Below the pieces are notes generated by a model that did not search any database, had not been told where the DNA came from, and saw nothing but the letters and a program-made list of their open reading frames with translations. Shown here one piece after another: positions 38,451-46,749 of a DNA stretch of 64,000 bases (position 1 is the stretch's first letter; every line of letters begins with the position of its first letter). Origin of the DNA: Jeotgalicoccus sp. (GTDB lineage Bacteria; Bacillota; Bacilli; Staphylococcales; Salinicoccaceae); the NCBI GenBank assembly GCA_003513765.1, contig DONT01000002.1, positions 186,215 to 250,214 on the forward strand, given 5' to 3'. The translations under genes and the position numbers were made by a program.

Positions 38451-39920
38451 TTATGCTGTTGCAGTTTTCTTCTTTTCTTCTGGATAATATTCAGTCAGGT
38501 AAGCATCGCGTTCTTTATCCGTAATCTTAGTAATACCGATGCCTGTCGCAGCTAAAATTATTGCAATAACCGGCACTGTGAAATTAAGAATCGCAAATGG
38601 TGCATATTCCAAGGCAGACACGCCGAGTGTACCGTAAATGAAAACGCCGCACGTGTTCCACGGAATAAATACAGAGGTCAATGTGCCGCCGTCTTCCAGT
38701 GAACGGGATAAGTTTTTGGAGTGCAGATTGTTTTCAATATATGTTCTTAAAAACATTCTTGAAGGCACAACAATCGAGATATATTGTTCTGAGCACGTAG
38801 CATTTGTTGCAAAACATGAAATGATTGTCGCTGAAATAATACCCAGTGTGCCTTTCGCAATTTTAAGAATCTGGTTCATAATTGCGCGGAGCATACCTGT
38901 ATATTCCAGAATACCTGCAAATGTCATCGCGACAATTGTCATGGAAACTGTGTACATCATATCTAACAGACCGCCGCGGTTGAATAAGTCATTCACCATT
39001 GCGTTATTCGACTCAAGCACAAAACCATTCATTAAAAATGATGCCGAGTCAGCAAGTGATTCTCCCTGGACGGACAGGGCACAGATAATACCAAGTAAGA
39101 CGCCAATCACAAGTGCGGGCACAGCTTTGATTTTTAATATAATACATAGTATAACGAGACCCGGGACTAATAGAAGCCATGGTCTGATGACAAAATTCTC
39201 ACTCATTGATGTCATCATAACCTGGATATCTTCAGGTGACGTCGTGTTACTGCCAATAATATTTATTCCGATAAAGAAAAATACTGTCAGTGCAACAATC
39301 AATCCCGGTACAGTTGTATAGAGCATGTGTTTGATATGTACGAATAAATCAGTATTTGTAAGACCGGCTGCCAGATTCGTTGTATCGGACAAGGGTGACA
39401 TTTTATCGCCGAAGTAAGACCCGGAAATAACAGCACCTGCAATCATGGCTGGGTTAATCCCCATGCTGACACCGATTCCCATGCCGGCAACACCGATAGT
39501 CGCCATAGTAGACCAGGAACTGCCGATAGCGAGAGATACGATTCCGCAGATTAGACAAATTGTCACGAGGAAATACTGCGGATTAATAATCATCAATCCG
39601 TAATAGACCATCGTCGCAACAACGCCCCCGCCGATCCATGACCCGATAATCAGACCCACCAGCATAATAATGATAACTGCAGGGAGTGCAAGCCGTATTC
39701 CCTTGTACATCATTTCCTCTAAGTCATCGAATTTAAAACCGCTGATTACTGCGATTATTACTGCCGTGATCGTCCCAATTATCAATGGTAAATGAGGGTC
39801 AGTCTCAAGTACAACAATTGCATAGAGCATCGTAATTACCATAACTGCCAATGGTATTATTGCCATGAAAAAGTTAAATTCTTTTTTATGTTCGTGTTTA
39901 AATAAATCATTATGTGTCAT
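38451..39920 (-). CDS. Na+/H+ antiporter NhaC family
   Basis: 489 residues with about 11-12 hydrophobic segments. Family markers include GSSWSTMATIGVAGMGIG near 152, AVISGSYFGDKMSPLSDTTNLAA near 183 and the C-terminal TCGVFIYGTLGV. It exchanges Na+ (or malate/lactate in NhaC-type MleN relatives) for protons, useful in salt or alkaline conditions. GGGGGAG lies 7 nt before the ATG. It is divergent from the next gene and may share regulation at 39921-40079. Confidence 0.9.
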   Translation of the reverse strand: MTHNDLFKHEHKKEFNFFMAIIPLAVMVITMLYAIVVLETDPHLPLIIGTITAVIIAVISGFKFDDLEEMMYKGIRLALPAVIIIMLVGLIIGSWIGGGVVATMVYYGLMIINPQYFLVTICLICGIVSLAIGSSWSTMATIGVAGMGIGVSMGINPAMIAGAVISGSYFGDKMSPLSDTTNLAAGLTNTDLFVHIKHMLYTTVPGLIVALTVFFFIGINIIGSNTTSPEDIQVMMTSMSENFVIRPWLLLVPGLVILCIILKIKAVPALVIGVLLGIICALSVQGESLADSASFLMNGFVLESNNAMVNDLFNRGGLLDMMYTVSMTIVAMTFAGILEYTGMLRAIMNQILKIAKGTLGIISATIISCFATNATCSEQYISIVVPSRMFLRTYIENNLHSKNLSRSLEDGGTLTSVFIPWNTCGVFIYGTLGVSALEYAPFAILNFTVPVIAIILAATGIGITKITDKERDAYLTEYYPEEKKKTATA

Positions 39921-40088
39921 TTTACTCCCCCTTTGCTGATTTTATTATACATAAAGAAAGCGTTTTCTCAAATTAATTGATGAGAAAAAAAGCATTTATT
40001 ATCTGAAAATTCATTGGCTTTAGTCTTTTCCTTTATGTATAATAAAAATTAATTAAAATGCATAAACATAAGTGGGAGAGTGCAAAAT

Positions 40089-41468
40089 ATGTATCAAGAT
40101 GATGTAAATTCACAAGCAAAATCAGCGTCTTATCCAAAGGGAATCCCATGGAAATTCATAATTCCTTCTTTAATTGGAGTATTGTTATTTTTAATACCAT
40201 TTCCATACGGTGATCAATGGCTTGTAGGTATTGGCGTAATGGCTGAATTTATTCAAAATACAGCAGCACCATTTTTAGTTGAATTATTAGTAATCGTGCT
40301 GGTAATTTCAGCAATTCTCTCTACATATGCAACACTCGCTAAACCCGACTGGATTACAGAAAAACCAAGGTTTAAAGAATTAGTTGTCGTTCATCCGTTC
40401 TGGTTAATCGTCAGAATTCTCGGCGGAATATTTGCAGTGATGGTCTACTTTCAGGTAGGTCCCGGCTGGCTGATTAGTGACGCTTCCGGCGGGGAAGTAC
40501 TAAACGGACTCTTACCGATTCTCGCTATATGGACGCTCGTGATGGGCATGCTGCTGCCGCTGCTCGTAGATTTCGGTTTGATGGAGTGGCTCGGTACAAT
40601 GGCGCAAAAAATTATGAGACCGCTATTTAAGCTGCCGGGACGTTCAGCAGTCGATGGACTTGCATCATGGATGGGGAACAACATGGTCAGCATATTGATT
40701 ACGATAAACCAATATGAAGATGGATATTACTCAAAACGTGAATCGGCGGTAATTGTCACGAGCTTTACGATTACTTCTATCGCTTTTGCACTAATCATTG
40801 CAACCATTCTCGATTTGGCTCATATGTTTATACCATTTTATTTGACGGTAACAGTGGGTGTGTTAGCGGCGGCATTAATATGTCCGAGAATTCCGCCTTT
40901 ATCGCGTATCAGCGAGGATTATTACGAGGGTGCCGATAAAAAAATCGAAGAAGACGTGCCAACTGGTTATACAACATTGCAGTGGGCATATACTAAAGCG
41001 GTCAATAAATCAGAAAAAGCAGACTCAGTAGGTCAGCTCGTAAACCGCAGTGTATACAGTGCATTAGACATATGGCTCGGAATGCTGCCGGTCATTATGA
41101 GTATCGGTACGATTGCTATGGTTATTGCTGAATTTACAATGCTTTTTGATATTATTTCATATCCATTAATCCCGGTATTAGAGTGGATGCAAATTCCGGA
41201 AGCAGCTCAGGCGGCACCGGCATTACTCGTTGGTTTCGCAGATATGTTTTTACCGGCACTCCTGGCAAGCGGAATTGAAAGTGAACTCACGAGATTTGTA
41301 GTTGGTGCAGTATCTTTAACACAGCTTATCTACTTATCTGAAATTGGCGTTATGCTGATACGCTCAAAAATTCCTATTAACTTTTGGCAGCTGCTCGCAC
41401 TCTTTTTAATCAGAACAATCATCACGCTGCCAATCGTAGTAGTTATAGCGCATTTTATTATCTTTTAA
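40089..41468 (+). CDS. YjiH-type membrane protein with nucleoside-recognition (Gate) domain
   Basis: 459 residues, about ten membrane segments. Two Gate-type blocks are visible (FGLMEWLGTMAQKIMRPLFK near 165; GSMGTI-like region ALDIWLGMLPVIMSIGTIAM near 325). YjiH proteins are of unknown transport function. The ATG at 40089 has GGGAG 10 nt upstream; a GTG at 40080 overlaps that site. A promoter-like TATAAT is at about 40040. It is not part of a visible operon. Confidence 0.8.
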   Translation: MYQDDVNSQAKSASYPKGIPWKFIIPSLIGVLLFLIPFPYGDQWLVGIGVMAEFIQNTAAPFLVELLVIVLVISAILSTYATLAKPDWITEKPRFKELVVVHPFWLIVRILGGIFAVMVYFQVGPGWLISDASGGEVLNGLLPILAIWTLVMGMLLPLLVDFGLMEWLGTMAQKIMRPLFKLPGRSAVDGLASWMGNNMVSILITINQYEDGYYSKRESAVIVTSFTITSIAFALIIATILDLAHMFIPFYLTVTVGVLAAALICPRIPPLSRISEDYYEGADKKIEEDVPTGYTTLQWAYTKAVNKSEKADSVGQLVNRSVYSALDIWLGMLPVIMSIGTIAMVIAEFTMLFDIISYPLIPVLEWMQIPEAAQAAPALLVGFADMFLPALLASGIESELTRFVVGAVSLTQLIYLSEIGVMLIRSKIPINFWQLLALFLIRTIITLPIVVVIAHFIIF

Positions 41469-41609
41469 AAATGTATGTTGAATATTCAAATTTTTATGCG
41501 TAATACTAGTTACTATCTGTTAAATGTTTGTTAAACTGAGATATATTAATTAAGCTTGAAAAGCAGTTTACAAGATTTGCATTCAGAATAATAAGTGAGG
41601 TTTTTACAG

Positions 41610-42296
41610 ATGGATTTAGTTTACAAAGGCAAAACTAAAGATGTATACCAGGATGAAAACGGACAGACTGTACTTTATTTTAAAGACGATATGACAGGTA
41701 AAGACGGTGTATTTGATCCGGGTGAAAACCAGGTTGGATTAAAAGTAGAAGGATCTGGTAAAGCAGGACTTCAAATGACGAGCTTTTTCTTTGAAAAGTT
41801 AAACGCAGCAAACATTCCAACACACTTTGTTGATTCGGATGTAGAAAAACGTGAAATGCGTGTTAAGAAAATTTCTATATTTGGTCAAGGGCTGGAAGTT
41901 ATCTGCAGATTTAAAGCGGTGGGCAGCTTTATCCGCCGTTACGGAGATTATATTGAAGAAGGCGCAGAACTGCCGGCATATGTTGAAGTCACTTTAAAAG
42001 ACGATGAAAGACAGGATCCGTTTATTAATGAAGCGGCACTGGAAGCACTGAATATTTTAAATGCAGACGAGTACAAAGAAATCGTGGACTTAACAGTTAA
42101 AATCAGTGAAGTCATTAAAGAAGAACTGGCAGCAAAAGGGCTGGACTTATATGACATCAAACTGGAATTCGGCCGTGACCAGGAAACAGGAGAAGTCCTT
42201 TTAATCGATGAAATCTCAGGTGGTAATATGCGTGTGTATAAAGACGGAGAATATATTGAACCGTTGAAATTAAATGGATATATGTTCGATAATTAA
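41610..42296 (+). CDS. purC: Phosphoribosylaminoimidazole-succinocarboxamide synthase
   Basis: 228 residues. LVYKGKTKDVYQDENG is the ATP-binding start of SAICAR synthetase, and RYGDYIEEGAELP plus KLEFGRDQETGEVLLIDEIS are family blocks. It joins aspartate to CAIR in purine synthesis. The gene stands alone, outside a pur operon, with its own terminator. GTGAGG lies 9 nt before the ATG at 41610; the frame extends upstream without a site. Confidence 0.93.
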   Translation: MDLVYKGKTKDVYQDENGQTVLYFKDDMTGKDGVFDPGENQVGLKVEGSGKAGLQMTSFFFEKLNAANIPTHFVDSDVEKREMRVKKISIFGQGLEVICRFKAVGSFIRRYGDYIEEGAELPAYVEVTLKDDERQDPFINEAALEALNILNADEYKEIVDLTVKISEVIKEELAAKGLDLYDIKLEFGRDQETGEVLLIDEISGGNMRVYKDGEYIEPLKLNGYMFDN

Positions 42297-42309
42297 TATA
42301 TAAAATTAA

Positions 42310-42352
42310 AGAGCCACACCTACAGTACATAACTGCAGATGTGGCTCTTTTG
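42310..42352 (+). terminator. Terminator after purC
   Basis: AGAGCCACA and TGTGGCTCT with a 23-nt spacer (inner CTGCAG-type pairing), then TTT. It overlaps the start of the 51-bp repeat array. Confidence 0.8.
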
Positions 42353-42490
42353 GTGATAAGTCGTGATTTTATGTGCGACATATCACCGAATCATGCTCTT
42401 TTGGTAATAAGTCGTGATTTTATGTGCGACATATCACCGGATCATGCTCTTTTGGTGATAAGTCATCATTTTATGCAATACTTATCACCA
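42344..42490. repeat. 51-bp tandem hairpin repeat, three copies
   Basis: Units start at 42344, 42395 and 42446. Each carries GGTGATA and TATCACC arms around a TCG/CGA inner pair. Copy 3 has changed inner bases on both sides (AAGT/ACTT), so the stem is kept. The 17-codon period leaves a 63-residue open frame of repeats, probably accidental. It lies between convergent purC and topB. Confidence 0.88.
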
Positions 42491-42510
42491 AACTGGAATA
42501 TTAAATACAA

Positions 42511-42553
42511 AATCCTCCGGCATGCACTTTAAGTGACTGCCAGAGGATTATTT
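42511..42553. terminator. Bidirectional terminator between purC and topB
   Basis: AATCCTCCGGCA and TGCCAGAGGATT (one mismatch) with T-rich sequence on both strands. Confidence 0.8.
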
Positions 42554-44698
42554 TTATTTATCTAAATTTAATTTTTTCAGTTGTTCTGCCAAAGCATTAT
42601 TAATCGGTTCTTCTTTTTGATTAATGTATTTGTTAACAGTCTTTTTATCTACACGGCCTTTATTTTCTTTTTTCTTCCGTGCTTCAAAACTCGACATTTT
42701 CTCACGGTGACCGCACGTACATCTGAATACTTGTCCGTCGCCTGATCCGCTCAGCGTCATTTTCTTCTTACATTTCGGACATCTTGCGTTCGTGATTTTT
42801 TCAACGTTGCGTTTATATCCGCATTCTCTGTCCTGGCAGACATGAATCTTCCCTTTTTTACCTTTAACTTCGAGCAGCGGCTTGCCGCATTCCGGGCATT
42901 CTCTGCCTGTCAGATTATCGTGTTTAAATGTCTTATCGCTGTTTTTAATTTCTGCGACAATGTCTTTAGTATGTTCTTTCATATCTTCGATAAATTTCTT
43001 TCTGTTCATCTTGCCTGTTTCGATTTGCTCAAGCTGTTTTTCCCACAGTGCGGTAGTGACAGGGGATTTTAAAATCTCCGGCGCCAGATCTAAAAGCTGT
43101 TTGCCTTTTGAAGTGAGTTTAATTGCCTGTCCGTTCTTTTCTAAGTAAAACGTATTGAACAGCTTATCGATAATATCTGCTCGTGTTGCGACAGTGCCGA
43201 GTCCTCCGGATTCAACCAGTGTTTTCTTATGTTCCTGATCCATCTGGAAGTATTTCGCCGGATTTTCCATGGCCTGCAGCAATGATGCTTCTGTGAAACG
43301 TGCAGGTGGTGATGTTTCTCCCGTCGTTTTCTTAACATTTTTCACATTCAATGTATCGCCTTTATTCACATCCACCGTAATATCAGATGATTCTTCTTTA
43401 TAGACGATTTTAAAGCCCTGATTTAACACTCTGTTGTATTTCGCATCAAGCTGTTCGCCGTTAATTTCCGCAATAACTGTTGTCACTTCATATTCGTACG
43501 GCGGAAGCAGCACGCTCATAAATCTCTGCACAACAAGTTCATAGATACGTTTTTCACGTTCTGTGAAATCAGCCAGGAAGACTGTGCTTTCCGTCGGAAT
43601 AATCGCATGGTGATCACTCACTTTATTGTCGTTTACAAAGGAGCTGTTTGTTTTAATTGGTGCTTTTAAAATACGTGCTGCAACTTTGCTGAACTGTCCG
43701 ATACCGCTCACTTCGACTCTTTCTTTTAGAGTGTCCACAATATCTTCCGAGATAAACTTAGAATCTGTTCTCGGATAAGTCAGTACTTTATGGCGTTCAT
43801 ATAATACCTGCATCGTCTGCAGTGTTTCTTTTGCCGACATACCGAAAATTTTGTTGGCGTCTCTTTGCAGCTCAGTTAAGTCATACAGACCCGGAGAGAA
43901 TTGTTTCTTCTGCTTCTTCTGAACGTCTTTAACCGTTAATGAATCAGCGTTTAGTTTTTTGCTGATATTATCGATTTTAGCTTCATCAAAAGTAGAGTAG
44001 CTATTACCCTCTGTCCATTTGAACGTCAGTTTGTCAGTAATGACGTCCAGACCGTAAAATGTTTTCGGTTTAAAGTTTTTAATGACTTCTTCACGTGCCT
44101 GAATAATTGAGAGTGTTGGTGTCTGTACACGGCCGCAGTTCAGCTGGGCATTGTGCTTTGTCGTCAGTGCACGCGTCGCATTTAAACCGACATACCAGTC
44201 AGCTTCACTTCTTGCAGCGGCGGCCTGATAAAGGTTGATGTATTTATTTCCAGGCTGAAGATTTTTAAAGCCGTTCGCAATCGCTTTATCAGTGACTGAA
44301 GATATCCAGAGACGTTTTACCGGCTTATTTACTTTCGCATAATCGAGAATCCAGCGGGCAACGAGTTCACCCTCGCGTCCGGCATCTGTTGCGATAATAA
44401 TCTCATCGACATCCTGACGCTTCAGCTGCGACTGCACAGCTTTGAACTGCTTCGTCGTTTTTGGAATATGAGTCAATTTTAATGGAGCCGGCATCATCGG
44501 TAGGTCATTTAAATCCCACTTTTGATATTTTGTATCATATTTCTCAGGATCCTGAAGTGTGACTAAATGTCCAAGTGCCCACGTTACAATATATTTATTT
44601 CCTTCTAAATAACCATTACCTTTTTTACTGCAATCCAGCACACGTGCAATATCACGTGCCACTGAAGGTTTTTCAGCAAGTACAAGACTTTTTGCCAA
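42554..44698 (-). CDS. topB: DNA topoisomerase III
   Basis: 714 residues. The TOPRIM domain begins SLVLAEKPSVARDIARVL, and DAGREGELVARWI near 105 carries the acidic DxE-type site. The catalytic Tyr is in LTYPRTDSKF near 310. The C-terminus has a four-cysteine zinc motif (CPECGKPL...CQDRECGY; CPKCKKKM). It decatenates DNA and resolves recombination intermediates. The minus-strand start follows GAGAGGATG-like sequence. Confidence 0.95.
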   Translation of the reverse strand: MAKSLVLAEKPSVARDIARVLDCSKKGNGYLEGNKYIVTWALGHLVTLQDPEKYDTKYQKWDLNDLPMMPAPLKLTHIPKTTKQFKAVQSQLKRQDVDEIIIATDAGREGELVARWILDYAKVNKPVKRLWISSVTDKAIANGFKNLQPGNKYINLYQAAAARSEADWYVGLNATRALTTKHNAQLNCGRVQTPTLSIIQAREEVIKNFKPKTFYGLDVITDKLTFKWTEGNSYSTFDEAKIDNISKKLNADSLTVKDVQKKQKKQFSPGLYDLTELQRDANKIFGMSAKETLQTMQVLYERHKVLTYPRTDSKFISEDIVDTLKERVEVSGIGQFSKVAARILKAPIKTNSSFVNDNKVSDHHAIIPTESTVFLADFTEREKRIYELVVQRFMSVLLPPYEYEVTTVIAEINGEQLDAKYNRVLNQGFKIVYKEESSDITVDVNKGDTLNVKNVKKTTGETSPPARFTEASLLQAMENPAKYFQMDQEHKKTLVESGGLGTVATRADIIDKLFNTFYLEKNGQAIKLTSKGKQLLDLAPEILKSPVTTALWEKQLEQIETGKMNRKKFIEDMKEHTKDIVAEIKNSDKTFKHDNLTGRECPECGKPLLEVKGKKGKIHVCQDRECGYKRNVEKITNARCPKCKKKMTLSGSGDGQVFRCTCGHREKMSSFEARKKKENKGRVDKKTVNKYINQKEEPINNALAEQLKKLNLDK

Positions 44699-44753
44699 AA
44701 ATATTCATCCTCTCGTTCATATAATGTATTTGTTAATTATACTGGTTTTACAG

Positions 44754-44788
44754 AAAAAAACATACCGCAGGCAATAGCCCGCGGCATG
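44754..44788 (-). terminator. Terminator after the secreted protein gene
   Basis: Minus strand CATGCCGCGGGC, loop TATT, GCCTGCGGTATG (G-U pairs), then seven Ts. Confidence 0.88.
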
Positions 44789-44822
44789 TCTTGTTATTAA
44801 ATTATAATTAGTTTGTCAGAAA

Positions 44823-45557
44823 TCATTTTGGTTCGTATGCCCATGTCCAATGTTTACCGTCTGATTCAAAATGATAAACATAATGATTATCCCATAACTT
44901 GAAATTATACATACCGGCTTTTACCGGATGATGATTTAAAACTTCAGGATCATGGTGAGCAAGATACATCAGTTCTTCATCAGTATAATTCATTTCAGTC
45001 TCATCATATGACCAGTTCCAGTGAGTTCCATCATATGAGAAGTGGAATTCGTAATCTCCGTAAACAAAGTTATAGTTATATGGTTCATCCTGAACTGGCG
45101 CAGCATCTAAAGTAGCCGGTGAATATAGTGCCAGCTTAGCCAGGTTTTCTGTAGTTACATCAATTTCCATATGGTCTACAGCCTGATGAGGTCCAGTCGA
45201 ACCGTCTGTACTTTCTGGATTAGTTGCATTCTCTTCCTGTTCTTTCAGACGTGCATTTTCTATCTGGAAAATTTCTGCGACTGCTTCGTTAAACTCTACC
45301 TGTGAAATTTCTCCGTTATCTTTGGATTCTGCCAGGCCATTAACTCTGTTTTGTCCTTCTTGTGACATCCAAGTTATCCCAAAGTCGACATTCGCCCAGC
45401 CGTCACCATCCGGATCAGTGTCTGCAGGGAGTACGCCGCCCCAGACTGTTTTTGCGCCTTCTTCTTCAACATCATCTGCTTGTGCTGTCCCATTTATTCC
45501 TGTGAACGTTAATGCGCCTGCGATTAATAGTGAGCTTAATAAAGTTACTTTTTTCAT
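44823..45557 (-). CDS. Secreted aromatic-repeat protein, paralogue 1
   Basis: 244 residues. The signal peptide (MKKVTLLSSLLIAGALTFTG) ends with AQA near 27. A calcium-loop-like DTDPDGDGWANVD at about 45-57 follows, then a Glu/Gln linker. Two copies of an about 60-residue module rich in Tyr, Phe, Trp and His come next (YNFVYGDYEFHFSYDGTHWN near 165 and YNFKLWDNHYVYHFESDGKH near 222). It is 45% or so alike with the next gene by eye. The module resembles staphylococcal secretory-antigen repeats, but no family name is certain. Confidence 0.7.
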   Translation of the reverse strand: MKKVTLLSSLLIAGALTFTGINGTAQADDVEEEGAKTVWGGVLPADTDPDGDGWANVDFGITWMSQEGQNRVNGLAESKDNGEISQVEFNEAVAEIFQIENARLKEQEENATNPESTDGSTGPHQAVDHMEIDVTTENLAKLALYSPATLDAAPVQDEPYNYNFVYGDYEFHFSYDGTHWNWSYDETEMNYTDEELMYLAHHDPEVLNHHPVKAGMYNFKLWDNHYVYHFESDGKHWTWAYEPK

Positions 45558-45586
45558 TGGAAATCACCTTCCTGAAAATTTAACTC

Positions 45587-46267
45587 TTATTTATTCTCGT
45601 AAGACCAAGTCCATGTGTTACCGTCTGAAGCGAAGTGATAAACATATTTGTCATCTGAAATCTTGAAGTCATAAACACCGTCTTTAACCGGTTTTTCGTC
45701 TAAAACTTCAGGGTTGTTGTGCACTAAATCAATTAATTCTTTGTCAGTATAATCATTTTCTATTTCGTCATATCCCCATGTCCATGCATTGCCGTCATAA
45801 GTGAAGTTGAACTCATGGCTGTCACGGACAAAGTGATAATCGTAAGGTTCGTTTTTAAGCGGTGTATAATTTAATGTTTTCGGAGCGTGTTGTGCCCATG
45901 TTATAAGGCTGTCTTCATCCGTTTTTAACCGATCGTAGTTATCGCCAGATCCGTTAAGAAGTGCGTACTCTTCATCAAAAACTTGTGCGATTATTTCATT
46001 AGCTTCCGCTTGAGTTATTTCTCCAGCTTGCTGTTTATCGTGTTGTTCTATAATTCTGTCCTGCTGTTCCTGAGGCATCCAATCGTAAGAGTATCCGCCG
46101 TCTGCCCATCCGTCTCCGTCAATGTCAAAGTGTTGCTCAACTACTTCTGCGGATACCGTTTTCGCACCATCTATTTCAATTTCGTCCGCTTGTGCTGTGC
46201 CATTTACTCCTGTAAACGCTACTGCTCCTGCGACTAATAATGAACTCAATAAAGTTACTTTCTTCAT
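45587..46267 (-). CDS. Secreted aromatic-repeat protein, paralogue 2
   Basis: 226 residues, with nearly the same signal peptide and layout as its neighbour. The calcium-like loop HFDIDGDGWADGG is at about 45-57, followed by two modules (YDYHFVRDSHEFNFTYDGNA and YDFKISDDKYVYHFASDGNT) each ending in TW-x-Y. The genes are 29 bp apart and in the same direction, so they are a tandem duplication and probably one transcript. GAAGGGG lies before the ATG. It is predicted to be secreted or wall-associated. Confidence 0.7.
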   Translation of the reverse strand: MKKVTLLSSLLVAGAVAFTGVNGTAQADEIEIDGAKTVSAEVVEQHFDIDGDGWADGGYSYDWMPQEQQDRIIEQHDKQQAGEITQAEANEIIAQVFDEEYALLNGSGDNYDRLKTDEDSLITWAQHAPKTLNYTPLKNEPYDYHFVRDSHEFNFTYDGNAWTWGYDEIENDYTDKELIDLVHNNPEVLDEKPVKDGVYDFKISDDKYVYHFASDGNTWTWSYENK

Positions 46268-46569
46268 GAAAATCCCCTTCCTGAATATCTAACTTTATTT
46301 CTACGGTCAAAATAACACAGATAATGTATTATTGCAATTATGTTACACATATTTCATAAATATTACGGAACGATATATTAATCATAAGATTAACCGGCAA
46401 TGCAGTTGTATTATTACCCTTTAAATTATTGTTTACTCATTTAATCTGGAGAAATTCTCTTTTTTTAAAAACATCTAATTATCCTAATATACTAAAAATT
46501 TAAAATATTGTTTGACAAACAAAATTAAGCATAGTACGGTAGTATACATTAACAAATTAATAGTTTTGC

Positions 46570-46726
46570 TTATCTAGAGCGGTGGAGGGACTGGCCCTTT
46601 GAAGCCCGGCAACCATTGAGTATTTATTGCTCAAAAAGGTGCTAATTCCAGCAGGATTTTATTCCTGGCAGATAAGAGGAGAATCGAAAGCTCTCTTCTT
46701 TAAAACAGAAGAGGGCTTTTTTTATT
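46570..46726 (+). promoter_or_regulatory. SAM-I riboswitch (S box) with terminator
   Basis: The S-box core is clear: TATCTAGAGCGGTGGAGGGA, then CTGGCCC, GAAGCCCGGCAACC, AAGGTGCTAATTCCAGCAG and AGATAAGAGG in order. The terminator AGCTCTCTTCTT/GAAGAGGGCT plus seven Ts is at 46689-46723. When SAM is bound, transcription of the metY operon should stop. A TTGACA lies at 46512-46517 as the likely -35. The 300 bp before it (46268-46569) is AT-rich with no gene. Confidence 0.96.
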
Positions 46727-46749
46727 TTATCAAAATTGGAGGAATTGAA

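Noticed and set aside
42341..42532. 63-codon ORF with repeated HALLVISRDFMCDISP units
   Set aside because: It exists because the 51-bp hairpin repeat is a multiple of three; the unit folds as DNA or RNA, has no good ribosome site and overlaps the purC terminator.
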